A stretch of 18,101 nt of DNA from Bacillota bacterium (GCA_030705695.1 JAUZPX010000036.1:1-18101); one strand, 5' to 3'. Shown: positions 1-8,705, counted from the first letter of the stretch. Notes: generated from the sequence alone by a model not told the origin. Numbers and translations: made by a program.

Positions 1-1739
1 GTAAACACAACTATCATCATACCTGCATGTACAAGAACAAAGGCTCCTATACGAACAAATGAAATTGTGTTTGACATGTAACTTAACATCATTTCAAACA
101 GTTCAAACAAATTCTGAACAATATATTCACCCATTTTTTCAGGTTTCCATCCTTTTTCACCTTCAACAAATTTACCAAGAGGTTCTCGCAGGAAAATGAG
201 TATTATCGGCAAAATAATTAAGCACAAAATATATGCAAGATTCATCACATGAATATTAAACGCAAGTGTAGCTATTAATCCAAATAGGAGCGAAACATAA
301 AATACAAGACCTGCAAATCCATTTGGACCAAATATAGCGTTTTCAAAGTCTCGCCGCTTAAATGAGGAAAAAATGTTTAAAATCATTGTAAATGGAATTA
401 AACAAACACCAATCGAAATAGCTGTTACAAGCAAAACAGTGGCACTGGAAATTATATCAACTGGCTTGTTTGCAAAGCCGATTGCATGGTAAATAGGGTC
501 AAGAGCATGTTCAAGCCCAAAAAGTGAGCCAAAAACTAATCCAAACAGGGAAGAGGATATTCCGCAAGGAACAAGTATCTTTCCAATTCCCATCTTTTTG
601 TATTTCCACATTAAATATCCGATAATCGACACCACGATACCTTGCCCGACATCTGCAAACATAATTCCGAACAAAATCGTGTATGTAATTGCAACAAGCG
701 GTGACGGGTCAATTTCATTGTATAAAGGTGTACCGTACATATCGATAAAAAACTCAAACGGCTTAACAAATTTCTTGTTTTTCAGTTTTACCGGCGGTGA
801 ATGTTGAATTTCAGCTTTACCGTCGCTTACTGTGCATTCAATACTTTCAATCGAATTGAGTTTTTTAACAAATTCATCGGTTTTATTTTTTGGAATCCAA
901 CCTGTAATAATAAAACTTTTATTGTATCTAAGTGCATGAGTACGAATATTATAGAAAATATTAAGCTCCAAAAGCTTTGTATAATACTTAAGGCATTCGC
1001 TTTTTATAGAACTTACATAACTTTCAATCTCAGATTGAATAGCTTTTAGTTCTTTATTAAAATAAACAAGCTTTTCATTTTGCTTTTTGTAGAATTCCTC
1101 GGGGGTTCCGTCCATTCCTGTAATTTGATAATGCTCAAAATAAAGCCCAGAAAAAATTCTGTCAATTTCCTCAGCTTCATTTATCGGGCATATATAAACA
1201 CCCCAATAATGTGATTCATCACTGACACATGGCAAAAACATAACATAAGGGTTATCGTCATAATTACTCAGCTTATCAAAGCTTTCTTTTGGAAGTCGTC
1301 CGAAATTCGCTTTAACATATTCACATGACAAAATCTTTTTCATATCAAGATCATAGCCGATGAAATGTCCTGTTTCTTCAATGCTTCGCTTACATTGCTC
1401 TATTTCAGATTCTTTTTTTGATGATTTACTTAGAAGTAAGCCTAATTCATCAATAATTTTGTTTGTATAATTTTGAATTTGTTTTTCGGTTTTATTAAAT
1501 GACTTAATTTCAACAACTTCAGGTTCAATTTTTGCTGCTTTCAGAATTTCAGCAAATTTGTCGTGAATCTCCGAATATGGGTTATAATCAGCAACCGGAA
1601 CGAAATTACGGGTATCCGAATAAAAAGTAGATACTTCATCCGGATGAAAAGCCTGTGACATACCGCATAAAGTCATTACGTCGTCCATGCTGGAAGTAAG
1701 CCCTATTATACTTATTGCGTTAATAGACGATACTGCCAC
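1..1739 (-). CDS. ntpI: V-type ATP synthase subunit I (a-subunit), 3' end beyond window
   Basis: Membrane-embedded stator subunit of the V/A-type ATPase; it couples ion passage through the c-ring to ATP turnover. About 579 residues are visible and the C-terminal end lies outside the window. The N-terminal half (to about residue 320) is soluble with charged, coiled-coil-like stretches. Near residues 335-350 comes the family signature GTPLYNEIDPSPL, followed by FGIMFADVGQG and hydrophobic segments. The segment SFVRIGAFVLVHAG near the left edge carries Arg563, at the place of the essential proton-path arginine of a-subunits. The start is GTG at 1739: AAAGGGGTG lies just upstream, and the reading frame begins VAVSSINAISIIGL. 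A nearby ATG is in another frame and stops after nine codons. The gene follows subunit C by 33 bases. The family call is firm; which ion is pumped cannot be read here. Confidence 0.93.
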   Translation of the reverse strand, partial: MAVSSINAISIIGLTSSMDDVMTLCGMSQAFHPDEVSTFYSDTRNFVPVADYNPYSEIHDKFAEILKAAKIEPEVVEIKSFNKTEKQIQNYTNKIIDELGLLLSKSSKKESEIEQCKRSIEETGHFIGYDLDMKKILSCEYVKANFGRLPKESFDKLSNYDDNPYVMFLPCVSDESHYWGVYICPINEAEEIDRIFSGLYFEHYQITGMDGTPEEFYKKQNEKLVYFNKELKAIQSEIESYVSSIKSECLKYYTKLLELNIFYNIRTHALRYNKSFIITGWIPKNKTDEFVKKLNSIESIECTVSDGKAEIQHSPPVKLKNKKFVKPFEFFIDMYGTPLYNEIDPSPLVAITYTILFGIMFADVGQGIVVSIIGYLMWKYKKMGIGKILVPCGISSSLFGLVFGSLFGLEHALDPIYHAIGFANKPVDIISSATVLLVTAISIGVCLIPFTMILNIFSSFKRRDFENAIFGPNGFAGLVFYVSLLFGLIATLAFNIHVMNLAYILCLIILPIILIFLREPLGKFVEGEKGWKPEKMGEYIVQNLFELFEMMLSYMSNTISFVRIGAFVLVHAGMMIVVF

Positions 1740-1772
1740 ATTTTCACCCCTTTTTATATATTTAGATAAATA

Positions 1773-2813
1773 TTAATAGAAAATAATAAGCTCTTTGATT
1801 TTTTCTTTCGGGACCTTATATCGTACGCCTTCAACGATATTAATTACGTTTAAAAGCTCAATTTCCATAATGAAAATATATGAAAGCAAAACAACAGACG
1901 GATAAGTTGAAAAATGGATTTTTCTTCGGCTTATGTTATATTTTGCAATCAAAGAAATCTGATCTGTATAGTTGTATTCCATTTGCTCAAGATTTTTACC
2001 GACAATTGTACTTTGCATAATAGAGAATATTTGTTTTGTATTTTCTGCATTACACATTTCATCAAGCCCATTTTTACGCAGACTTCCAAAAGGAAGAAGC
2101 TGTGCTTTAATTTGACTTGGGTCAAGATTATAATATTCTTTTAAACGTACAATACGAACAAAATTTTGATAATCTATTATTGTTTTAAAAAGTCTGTTAA
2201 GCTCAATTTGCTCTCTGTCTTTTGTAAACTTTCCAATGATTTTAAAAACATTTTTATACATAAATGTGTAAAGGGTGTTTTCAATATTTGTTAAGTCAGG
2301 TTGAGTGCCTTCTTGCGGCTTGAAATTGGAAAGCAAATTATAATAAGGTGTGCTTGAAATAGCATCAAGAAAATCATTATAATTTTTAGCTCTTGAAAGA
2401 GCTTGAAGATCAATCTTTGTCTGATTTCCGAAATATGACGGAAGAGAAAGTATATAATCTTTCAAATGGTCGGAATTTAACAATGTTAAAAACCTCATAA
2501 TCTGTGCAATTTCGTTGCGTTGAGTTATATATTTTGCAAAGTGTTCACCAACTGAAATTTCATAGCGGCATAGGGATGAAAACTCATAAAAAAGTTGTTG
2601 CCTAAGCATCATTTCTACTTGACCGCGGTGAACTTCAATCTCGTTAACATTTTTTAAAATATCTGAATAGTGTGTATTTTTTTTTAGGTAAGAGACAACG
2701 TCTGAAACAGATTCACAAGAAAGTAAGCTCTGATAATCTTTTTCAGAAAGGTGTTTGCCGTACTTTGCTCTTGTTTTTGCTAGAATAGCATTTGCAGCAT
2801 AAGATGAAGACAT
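1773..2813 (-). CDS. ntpC: V-type ATP synthase subunit C (V0D/AC39 family)
   Basis: Central-stalk adaptor that sits on the rotor ring and connects it to the D/F shaft of the V-type ATPase. The protein is 346 residues, normal for the AC39 family. It is all-helical in character, beginning SSSYAANAILAKTRAKYGKHL, with the family-like SRAKNYNDFLDAISSTPYY near residues 140-160 and a C-terminal KVPKEKIKELIIFY. I start it at the ATG at 2813 rather than the TTG one codon upstream. The GGAG Shine-Dalgarno core (2821-2824) is 7 bases from the ATG but only 4 from the TTG. It lies directly before subunit I, the usual order in clostridial V-ATPase clusters. Subunits K, F, E, A, B and D should follow beyond the left edge. 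Confidence 0.93.
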   Translation of the reverse strand: MSSSYAANAILAKTRAKYGKHLSEKDYQSLLSCESVSDVVSYLKKNTHYSDILKNVNEIEVHRGQVEMMLRQQLFYEFSSLCRYEISVGEHFAKYITQRNEIAQIMRFLTLLNSDHLKDYILSLPSYFGNQTKIDLQALSRAKNYNDFLDAISSTPYYNLLSNFKPQEGTQPDLTNIENTLYTFMYKNVFKIIGKFTKDREQIELNRLFKTIIDYQNFVRIVRLKEYYNLDPSQIKAQLLPFGSLRKNGLDEMCNAENTKQIFSIMQSTIVGKNLEQMEYNYTDQISLIAKYNISRRKIHFSTYPSVVLLSYIFIMEIELLNVINIVEGVRYKVPKEKIKELIIFY

Positions 2814-2848
2814 CAAAACACTCCTTTCAAGTGAAAATTACTGAAAAA

Positions 2849-4582
2849 TTAATATGGAACTAAAACGGATACATCTTGAAGTAGATTTGAATAAGGAATC
2901 CAAAACATAACGATTACAGAAACAACTAAAAATGCAATTAATGAAATAACAGAAACATACTTAATAGTTGAGTTCTTATTTATATAGTGGTCCATTGCTT
3001 TTGCTAGGATTATAGCGCAAATTACAAAGAATGGAGCTAAGTATCGATAGTTATATGAACATGCAAAAGGCATTTTTATGCACATACAAATGTGAGCAAT
3101 TATAGGAATCAGCACGCCTGCAACTATAAAATACAGTTTTGGCCATTCAGAAAATTTCTTAGTAAAATGCTTTATTCCGTAGACCAAGCAAATTGCAAGT
3201 AAAATATATGCTAAAAACAAAAGTGTTCTTCCAATAAATTGCATTTGTGAATTATAAGCAAATTCTCCAAACAAAGAGGTTTTCAACACATATTCGGGAT
3301 ATATTAATTTTGTTGCTATATTATTATCAAACGGATATATTGCAAACGGATTACTGAATGTATCAAGCGGAAAATAAAAGCGGTCTAGAAGTCCTGTTGC
3401 GGCAGGCATTCCACCAGGGTTATTAACGTATCCAAACGGTTCTTTAAACAAAATCATCATTCTGCCAAATAAATAAGCAGGAATCGGAAGATATACCAAA
3501 GCAAATATACCAAGTTGACTGCCATAATGAATTCGTTCTTTCGATGTTTTTAATTTAATAAATGCACCTAAGAATAAAAATCCGATTACTGCGAGAACAA
3601 TTATTCCCGACGATTTTGTGCTAACTGTTAATGATGCAAATAATGCCGTAAAGATAAGGCTTTTCAACGACCTGTTTTGATACCATTTTAATGCTTGATA
3701 AAGTGTTAATATTGTAAAAAATACAAGTGTTGAATCATTGTTTAAGTATCTTGACATTAAAATGTTTGAAGGGAAGAAAGTAAAGAATGCAACGCCAAGA
3801 ATTAATGCTTTGTTGCTTAAATTAAAGAATGAAAGAATCCTTTTTGCAATAATAATCGAGATAACGCTGAAAAATACTGCAACAATCTCTAAAAGCTCAA
3901 AAATATAATTTATATGATCTGGTCGTGATTTCAAAATCTCATAAAAAAAGCGGTAAAAGACAGCATAGATAATATAATGAACTTGTGGATGGCTAAATTG
4001 CCATTGATTTGTCGAATCATTAAGCTTTAAATGCATTGCAATATATTTAATGACATCTGTATGACTGTATACGCCTGAAATATCATGTTGATTTGCAGTC
4101 CACGGTATACCAAACGAAAAGAAAATACGAACCATGGCTCCTGTTAGCGCAATGAAAATTAAGATATGAATTGTTTGCAGTTTATCTAATTTTTTCAAAT
4201 AATAAATATATATCAAAGCACCAAACAAAAAAATGACCATTGAGATATATAAATCGCTAATATGTGACAGATGTTCGTTTATGGAGCAAAAAGTAACTAT
4301 ATAAACAACAAAAACTCCTATAATTGATAAATATTTTACAGCAGCGAAGCCTTTATTAAATATTGTATTTACATAGAAAAAATTAATAAACAAACACGCA
4401 ACAACCGTAAAGACAAACGTAGTGACAGTTATAGGATATTGTGATAAATTATTACCGCCTGTAAAAGCAAGATATGTGCCTAAAGAAAGAATAAAGTAAA
4501 GAGCAAACAGATTTGCAAAAGAAAGTCTATGAACATTAGGCTTTATAAGAGGATTTTGCACATTATTATTTGTTTTACCCAT
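2849..4582 (-). CDS. GT-C fold polytopic membrane glycosyltransferase (GT39/ArnT-PMT-like)
   Basis: 577-residue protein with roughly a dozen hydrophobic segments, consistent with a GT-C enzyme that transfers a sugar from a polyprenyl-phosphate donor on the outer face of the membrane. The first large loop (about residues 155-200) contains QHDISG and later FSHPQVHY. These resemble the catalytic acidic residue and the downstream His-Pro motif of GT39/PMT-type enzymes, although the usual DE/DD pair is not obvious. A second external loop holds GYVNNPGGMPAATG and tyrosine/phenylalanine-rich sequence. The start ATG is preceded by AAAGG. The gene is co-directional with, and 36 bases after, the FAD oxidoreductase gene, which suggests joint work on a surface glycan. 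Acceptor (protein, teichoic acid or lipid) and sugar are unknown. Placement in the GT-C superfamily is confident; the exact family is not. Confidence 0.75.
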   Translation of the reverse strand: MGKTNNNVQNPLIKPNVHRLSFANLFALYFILSLGTYLAFTGGNNLSQYPITVTTFVFTVVACLFINFFYVNTIFNKGFAAVKYLSIIGVFVVYIVTFCSINEHLSHISDLYISMVIFLFGALIYIYYLKKLDKLQTIHILIFIALTGAMVRIFFSFGIPWTANQHDISGVYSHTDVIKYIAMHLKLNDSTNQWQFSHPQVHYIIYAVFYRFFYEILKSRPDHINYIFELLEIVAVFFSVISIIIAKRILSFFNLSNKALILGVAFFTFFPSNILMSRYLNNDSTLVFFTILTLYQALKWYQNRSLKSLIFTALFASLTVSTKSSGIIVLAVIGFLFLGAFIKLKTSKERIHYGSQLGIFALVYLPIPAYLFGRMMILFKEPFGYVNNPGGMPAATGLLDRFYFPLDTFSNPFAIYPFDNNIATKLIYPEYVLKTSLFGEFAYNSQMQFIGRTLLFLAYILLAICLVYGIKHFTKKFSEWPKLYFIVAGVLIPIIAHICMCIKMPFACSYNYRYLAPFFVICAIILAKAMDHYINKNSTIKYVSVISLIAFLVVSVIVMFWIPYSNLLQDVSVLVPY

Positions 4583-4618
4583 ATTTCTCTGCCTTTCATC
4601 TTGTATTATCTTGCAATA

Positions 4619-6205
4619 TTAATCGGCATTTTGTTTAATTTCATGATATTCCTGTTCTGTGTTTACTTCCCAAATCGGTTCTTTCGAAACGTTCTTTTCG
4701 CCGTTTTCAACTTTAATAATATGTTTTACAGCTTCCATAGCGGTTACCATTGAGTGATCCATATTATTATAACGGTGCTGACCGTTTCTTCCGATGCAAT
4801 AGAGATTATCGATAGTATCAAGATATTTTTTTACAACCGGGAAAGTTGAATAAGAGCCAAAATACGCTGGATATGCTTTCTTTACACGAACTCTTGTTGC
4901 GTCAAGCACGCAATTTGGCTCAATAACATCAATTTTTACAAGTTCGCTTTCTGCAAATTTAATGAAGTCTTCATCAGTTGCATTCCACATTTCATCGCCT
5001 TCATTGCAGAAATATTCAAGACCGATAAATACTTTGTTTTTATAATCTTCAACAAGATAAGGCGACCAGTTATTGAAAATTTGAAGTCTGCCGATTTTTA
5101 CGTCACGTTCTTGAATATATATCCAACAGTCAGGTACTATGTCGGCAACAGTCTTAATTTTTGTTTTGTTTACAAGCTTAAGTCTTGGGACAAGCAAACC
5201 GACTGTGATGAAATCTCGGTAGGGAAGAGTGGTAGCTGTTTGTGTTACAATTTCAGGAATAGGCTTATCACTTTGAATGCCTTCAACTAAATCTTTAATT
5301 GGCATAGTTGAAATATAATAATCAGCAGTTAATTCAATTTCTTTGCCGTCACATTCAGCAACAACAGAAGAAATATTACCGTCTTTTATATTTAATTTTG
5401 TAACTTTAGTATTTTTTTGAAGCTCTGCTCCGTTTTTAACTACGTTCTCTGCAAGAAGCTCCCATAATTGTCCCGGTCCTTTTTTAGGATACCAGAATTC
5501 TTCAATCAAGGATGTTTCAATTTTCTCTTTGTCCTTTTTGCTGCCGAAAGCGCTTTTAAGCATTTCCGCAATGGCTTTACCCATAGAAAGACCTTTGATT
5601 CTTTGTGCGCCCCAATCGGGAGCAAGCTCAGCAGGGGATTTGCCCCAAAGTTTAATGTTATAATCTTCAAAAAACATACCGTAAAGCGGTTTTCCGAAGC
5701 GGTTAATCATAAAATCTTGTAATGTGTTTTCCGGGCGCTTAAACATTGCTGCCCAGATATAACCGAATCCTGCTTTTACGAGTCTTACAAATCCTAAATT
5801 TTTCATTGTTGAAAATTTTAAGGAGATAGGATAATCGAAAAATTTGCGCAAAAATAAAATACGTGAAACACGTTGTCTGGTCAGCATTACAACGTCTTCT
5901 TTTTCCGGATCCGGTCCGCCTGGAATAAGAGGTTTAATGCGACCTAACATTTTGTCATCTTTTGCATCAGAACCCTGAAGCGGCATTAATTCGCTCCAAA
6001 AGTTCATAACATTTTTATCTTTTGAGAAAAAACGGTGTCCGCCAAGATCCATTCTGTTGCCGTTATAAGAAACAGTTTTTGAGATACCTCCTATATCATT
6101 TGATTCTTCCAAAATAATAGGCTTGATATCTGTATTCGTTAAAAGTTCTTTTGCTGCGGTAAGTCCTGCCGGACCTGCTCCGATTATAATGGCGGTCTTG
6201 CTCAT
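4619..6205 (-). CDS. NAD(P)/FAD-dependent oxidoreductase, UDP-galactopyranose mutase/HemY-like
   Basis: 528-residue flavoprotein. The N terminus has the Rossmann dinucleotide-binding motif GAGPAG (residues 9-14) and the following acidic strand end ILEESNDIGG, then GGHRFF (near residue 56), which resembles UDP-galactopyranose mutase and protoporphyrinogen-oxidase relatives. The C-terminal FAD-contact region has CIGRNGQHRYNNMDHSM (ending at about residue 486), typical of the UGM-like branch. True UGMs are about 370-390 residues, so this longer protein probably belongs to the uncharacterised amine-oxidase-like group found next to surface-glycan genes. The role is likely in making or remodelling a nucleotide-linked or lipid-linked sugar in the cytoplasm; the substrate is not predictable. 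It has a clear AAGGATGGG ribosome site and lies between gtrA-like and GT-C genes with short gaps, so the three probably act together. Confidence 0.8.
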   Translation of the reverse strand: MSKTAIIIGAGPAGLTAAKELLTNTDIKPIILEESNDIGGISKTVSYNGNRMDLGGHRFFSKDKNVMNFWSELMPLQGSDAKDDKMLGRIKPLIPGGPDPEKEDVVMLTRQRVSRILFLRKFFDYPISLKFSTMKNLGFVRLVKAGFGYIWAAMFKRPENTLQDFMINRFGKPLYGMFFEDYNIKLWGKSPAELAPDWGAQRIKGLSMGKAIAEMLKSAFGSKKDKEKIETSLIEEFWYPKKGPGQLWELLAENVVKNGAELQKNTKVTKLNIKDGNISSVVAECDGKEIELTADYYISTMPIKDLVEGIQSDKPIPEIVTQTATTLPYRDFITVGLLVPRLKLVNKTKIKTVADIVPDCWIYIQERDVKIGRLQIFNNWSPYLVEDYKNKVFIGLEYFCNEGDEMWNATDEDFIKFAESELVKIDVIEPNCVLDATRVRVKKAYPAYFGSYSTFPVVKKYLDTIDNLYCIGRNGQHRYNNMDHSMVTAMEAVKHIIKVENGEKNVSKEPIWEVNTEQEYHEIKQNAD

Positions 6206-6247
6206 TTTTTCCCATCCTTATCAATTGTTTTTCTGTATATTTGCTAT

Positions 6248-6727
6248 TTATTTAAAAATTAATATCTTTCTGCTTAAATAGTTCCAAACCATAACAACCA
6301 AAGTTGCGAAAACTTTAACAATCATATAGTAAAAATTTAATTGAACAGCACCAATGTTCATGATTACATTATTAAGTAGCAAACCTATTGCAGAGCCGAC
6401 TAAGAAAATAATCATCGCTTTTGCATTTTTGCCTTTATCCTTTTGATCTTCTCTTATAAAGACAAAGAATATCGACAAAATGTAATTCATTGTAACACCA
6501 ATTAAAAATCCGGCTGTAGTAGATACTCCCGTTGAGAAATTATTAATTTGATTTCCAAAAACAAAATGCATTACAAGCCACAAAGTTCCTGCATCAAATA
6601 TAAAACAAATAACTCCGACAATTGCAAAACGTATAATTTCCATGAATGCTGCACGTTTTTTATCGTCTTTTATAAATATTTGCAAAATCTTATCAATAAA
6701 TTCCAAACGAGCGAGATTACCCAACAT
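6248..6727 (-). CDS. GtrA family membrane protein
   Basis: 159-residue GtrA-like protein with four predicted membrane segments (about residues 28-50, 62-86, 103-120 and 128-150), including FAIVGVICFIFDAGTLWL, the typical first-helix pattern of the family. GtrA proteins are thought to move undecaprenyl-phosphate-linked sugars from the inner to the outer face of the membrane, supplying GT-C glycosyltransferases; the GT-C gene two positions downstream fits this. The ribosome site is AAGGATG. The gene is 26 bases downstream of the V-ATPase stalk-like gene and 42 bases upstream of the FAD oxidoreductase gene, so co-transcription is very likely. No donor-charging enzyme (DPM1-like GT2) is present nearby, so the lipid-linked sugar must be made by a gene elsewhere. 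Confidence 0.88.
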   Translation of the reverse strand: MLGNLARLEFIDKILQIFIKDDKKRAAFMEIIRFAIVGVICFIFDAGTLWLVMHFVFGNQINNFSTGVSTTAGFLIGVTMNYILSIFFVFIREDQKDKGKNAKAMIIFLVGSAIGLLLNNVIMNIGAVQLNFYYMIVKVFATLVVMVWNYLSRKILIFK

Positions 6728-6753
6728 TTTTCATCCTTATCATAATAGAAATC

Positions 6754-7065
6754 TTATTTTGCCAAAACTCTTTTTACAATTTCGTCTGCCCAAATATCTG
6801 CATTCTTCTTATAGCTTTCATCAAGCGATTGCAGAATCTCTGCATTTTTCTTTTCGATTTCATTCCATTTTTCTGCGGCAATATGTTTTTCTGTTTCAAT
6901 ATTTTTCTTTATACGTTCTTGAGCACGGGCAATGTAGTCGTCATAAATTTTCTTTTTGGCAACTTCGATTTCTTTTTGAATATTGATTTTGTCCTGTTGT
7001 GCATTTTCGGTAAGCTCTCTCGCTTTTTCGTCCATTTCTACAATTTTTGCAATCATGTCTTGCAT
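6754..7065 (-). CDS. Coiled-coil V-ATPase peripheral-stalk-like protein (subunit G/H-like)
   Basis: 103-residue protein that is almost entirely charged alpha-helix (Lys, Glu, Ala, Gln), with heptad-like spacing and no membrane segment. It ends WADEIVKRVLAK, as in the peripheral-stalk subunits of V/A-type ATPases, which form a right-handed coiled coil with subunit E. It is the first gene of the operon that later encodes subunits C and I, the position where clostridial V-ATPase clusters often carry such a small helical protein. The ribosome site TTAGGAGG is near perfect, 7 bases from the ATG. Sequence alone does not separate subunit G/H from other helical proteins; the call relies on composition, size and context. 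Confidence 0.7.
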   Translation of the reverse strand: MQDMIAKIVEMDEKARELTENAQQDKINIQKEIEVAKKKIYDDYIARAQERIKKNIETEKHIAAEKWNEIEKKNAEILQSLDESYKKNADIWADEIVKRVLAK

Positions 7066-7103
7066 ATTGAAGCCTCCTAAAAAATCAGTCGAGGTATAAA
7101 ATA

Positions 7104-7109
7104 ATTATA
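7104..7109 (-). promoter_or_regulatory. Possible second promoter (-10 TATAAT) before the V-ATPase operon
   Basis: A TATAAT hexamer on the minus strand, 38 bases upstream of the first start codon. The sequence 17 bases further upstream (AATAAC) is a poor -35 and overlaps a direct repeat, so if this is a promoter it would need an activator. It could also be chance in AT-rich sequence. Confidence 0.3.
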
Positions 7110-7126
7110 TGAGTAAACTTTGAAAT

Positions 7127-7147
7127 GTTATTAAAAAAGTTATTAAA
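7127..7147 (-). repeat. Direct repeat TTTAATAAC x2, 12-base period
   Basis: Two identical 9-base copies of TTTAATAAC (minus strand, 7147-7139 and 7135-7127) separated by three T. They lie upstream of, and overlap, the weak -35 position of the possible second promoter, and downstream of the strong promoter at 7215-7243. The spacing is about one helical turn, as for response-regulator sites, but AT-rich chance repeats are also possible. Confidence 0.4.
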
Positions 7148-7214
7148 CAATATTGGCTAAATGTATGAATTCCACTGAAAAAACACATATTTTTCAATAA
7201 AAAATAACAGTCAT

Positions 7215-7243
7215 ATTATAGACTCATAATGCAGGTAATTCAA
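7215..7243 (-). promoter_or_regulatory. Sigma-A promoter of the V-ATPase/glycan operon
   Basis: Minus-strand TTGAAT (7243-7238), a 17-base spacer and a perfect TATAAT (7220-7215). Transcription should begin near 7208, giving a leader of about 140 bases before the coiled-coil gene at 7065. The leader is AT-rich and holds a weak hairpin (arms TGAAAAA/TTTTTCA at 7176-7196) and the direct repeat at 7127-7147. The promoter lies about 60 bases after the PFL stop codon, so this operon starts separately from the ACT-PFL operon. Confidence 0.7.
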
Positions 7244-7305
7244 TGTTAAAATGCTACAATAAAGGATAAACATTTTGCAAGTTTTTTAAGATAAAAGTGC
7301 ACAAA

Positions 7306-8664
7306 TCAGTTTTTCAAACTTTGAATAGGTGCCGGAAGCCTTCCTCCACGGGAAATAAACTTACTCGGATCGCCCTTTGTGACTGCCATAACTGGGCCTC
7401 CGCCCAAAAGGCCACCGAAGTTAAGTTCTTCACCAGCTTTTTTACCTATTGCTGGAATAAGGCGGACAGCTGTTGTTTTTGTGTTTATCATGCCAATCGC
7501 TGCCTCGTCGGCAATAATGCCAGAAATGACAGCTTCGCTTACATCGCCGGGAATAACAATCATATCAAGTCCGACAGAGCAGACGGCCGTCATTGCTTCA
7601 AGTTTTGTAAGAGTTAATACACCGCTTCTTGCGGCATCAATCATACCTGCGTCTTCGGTAACGGGAATAAATGCACCTGAAAGTCCGCCAACATGGCTGC
7701 TTGCCATTGTACCGCCTTTTTTAACGGCATCGTTTAAAAGAGCTAACGCAGCTGTTGTACCATGGCATCCGCAAGTTTCAAGACCCATTTCCTCAAGAAT
7801 ATGTGCGACTGAATCTCCGACAGCAGGAGTGGGAGCGAGCGATAAATCGACAATACCAAAAGGAACACCTAATCTGCGCGACGCTTCTTGAGCTACCAAT
7901 TGACCTGTACGAGTTATTTTAAAAGCCGTTTTCTTAATTATTTCAGCAATTTCAGAAATATCGCTGTTAGGATATTTCGTAAGAGTGGAACGTACAACAC
8001 CTGGTCCCGATACGCCGACATTTATTACGCAATCGCCTTCACCTGTGCCGTGAAAAGCACCTGCCATAAATGGGTTATCTTCGGGAGCATTGCAGAAAAC
8101 AACAAGTTTGGCTGCACCGATGCAATCACGGTCAGATGTCAATTCGGCAGTTTTTTTGATGATTTTGCCCATCATTGCAACGGCATCCATATTTATTCCG
8201 GCCTTAGTGCTTCCGATATTAACAGAAGAGCAAACATGGTCTGTAATTGACAACGCTTCTGGGATGCTTTCAATTAAGGCATAGTCACCTGCGGAAAAGC
8301 CTTTTTGAACAAGAGCAGAATAACCGCCAATGAAATTTACTCCTAACTCATTTGCGGCTTTGTCGAGCGCAAGAGCAAATTTGACGATTTTCTGCGTCTG
8401 ACATGCAGCTGCAATCATAGCAATAGGAGTAACCGAAATACGTTTGTTTATAATAGAAATGCCGTATTCTTTGCTAATTGCTTCACCTGTCGGGACAAGA
8501 TCACGGGCATAACGGCATATTTTATCGTAAATTTTATTGCAAGCTTTATCAATGTTTTCATCAATACAATCAAGAAGCGAAATTCCCATTGTGATAGTAC
8601 GCACATCGAGATTTTCGTTATCGATCATATTAATTGTTTCCAATATGTCGTGGGAATTTATCAT
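7306..8664 (-). CDS. PFL family protein (UPF0210/DUF711)
   Basis: 452-residue soluble protein of the UPF0210 family, full length for the family. Recognisable stretches are ENLDVRTITMGISLLDC near the N terminus, NFIGGYSALVQKG (about residue 110), NAPEDNPFMAGAFHGTGEGD (about residues 190-210), NVGVSGPGVV, and the C-terminal GGRLPAPIQSLKN. Structures of the family resemble the fold of pyruvate-formate-lyase-like/ribonucleotide-reductase barrels, but the glycyl-radical loop and activity are not established, so no reaction can be given. It follows the ACT-domain gene by 41 bases; this two-gene pairing is widespread in Firmicutes and suggests the ACT protein senses a ligand for it. The start ATG has AAAGGA 11 bases upstream. 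It ends in TGA. No convincing terminator follows. Confidence 0.9.
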   Translation of the reverse strand: MINSHDILETINMIDNENLDVRTITMGISLLDCIDENIDKACNKIYDKICRYARDLVPTGEAISKEYGISIINKRISVTPIAMIAAACQTQKIVKFALALDKAANELGVNFIGGYSALVQKGFSAGDYALIESIPEALSITDHVCSSVNIGSTKAGINMDAVAMMGKIIKKTAELTSDRDCIGAAKLVVFCNAPEDNPFMAGAFHGTGEGDCVINVGVSGPGVVRSTLTKYPNSDISEIAEIIKKTAFKITRTGQLVAQEASRRLGVPFGIVDLSLAPTPAVGDSVAHILEEMGLETCGCHGTTAALALLNDAVKKGGTMASSHVGGLSGAFIPVTEDAGMIDAARSGVLTLTKLEAMTAVCSVGLDMIVIPGDVSEAVISGIIADEAAIGMINTKTTAVRLIPAIGKKAGEELNFGGLLGGGPVMAVTKGDPSKFISRGGRLPAPIQSLKN

Positions 8665-8705
8665 GTTAGAAAAATCCTTTCAATTAGGAGTATAATTATT
8701 TACAA

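Noticed and set aside
7176..7196. Hairpin with arms TGAAAAA/TTTTTCA in the V-ATPase leader as a terminator or riboswitch
   Set aside because: The stem is only A-T rich apart from one G-C pair and has a 7-base loop; no known riboswitch pattern is visible.
7244..7305. AAAATG/CATTTT hairpin after the PFL gene as a terminator
   Set aside because: The loop is about 17 bases, the stem is weak, and there is no following T-run.
7379..7891. Long open frame of 170 codons on the plus strand, antisense to the PFL gene
   Set aside because: It mirrors the codons of the well-supported PFL gene, has no ribosome site, is proline/serine/alanine-rich in the manner of antisense frames, and matches no family I know.
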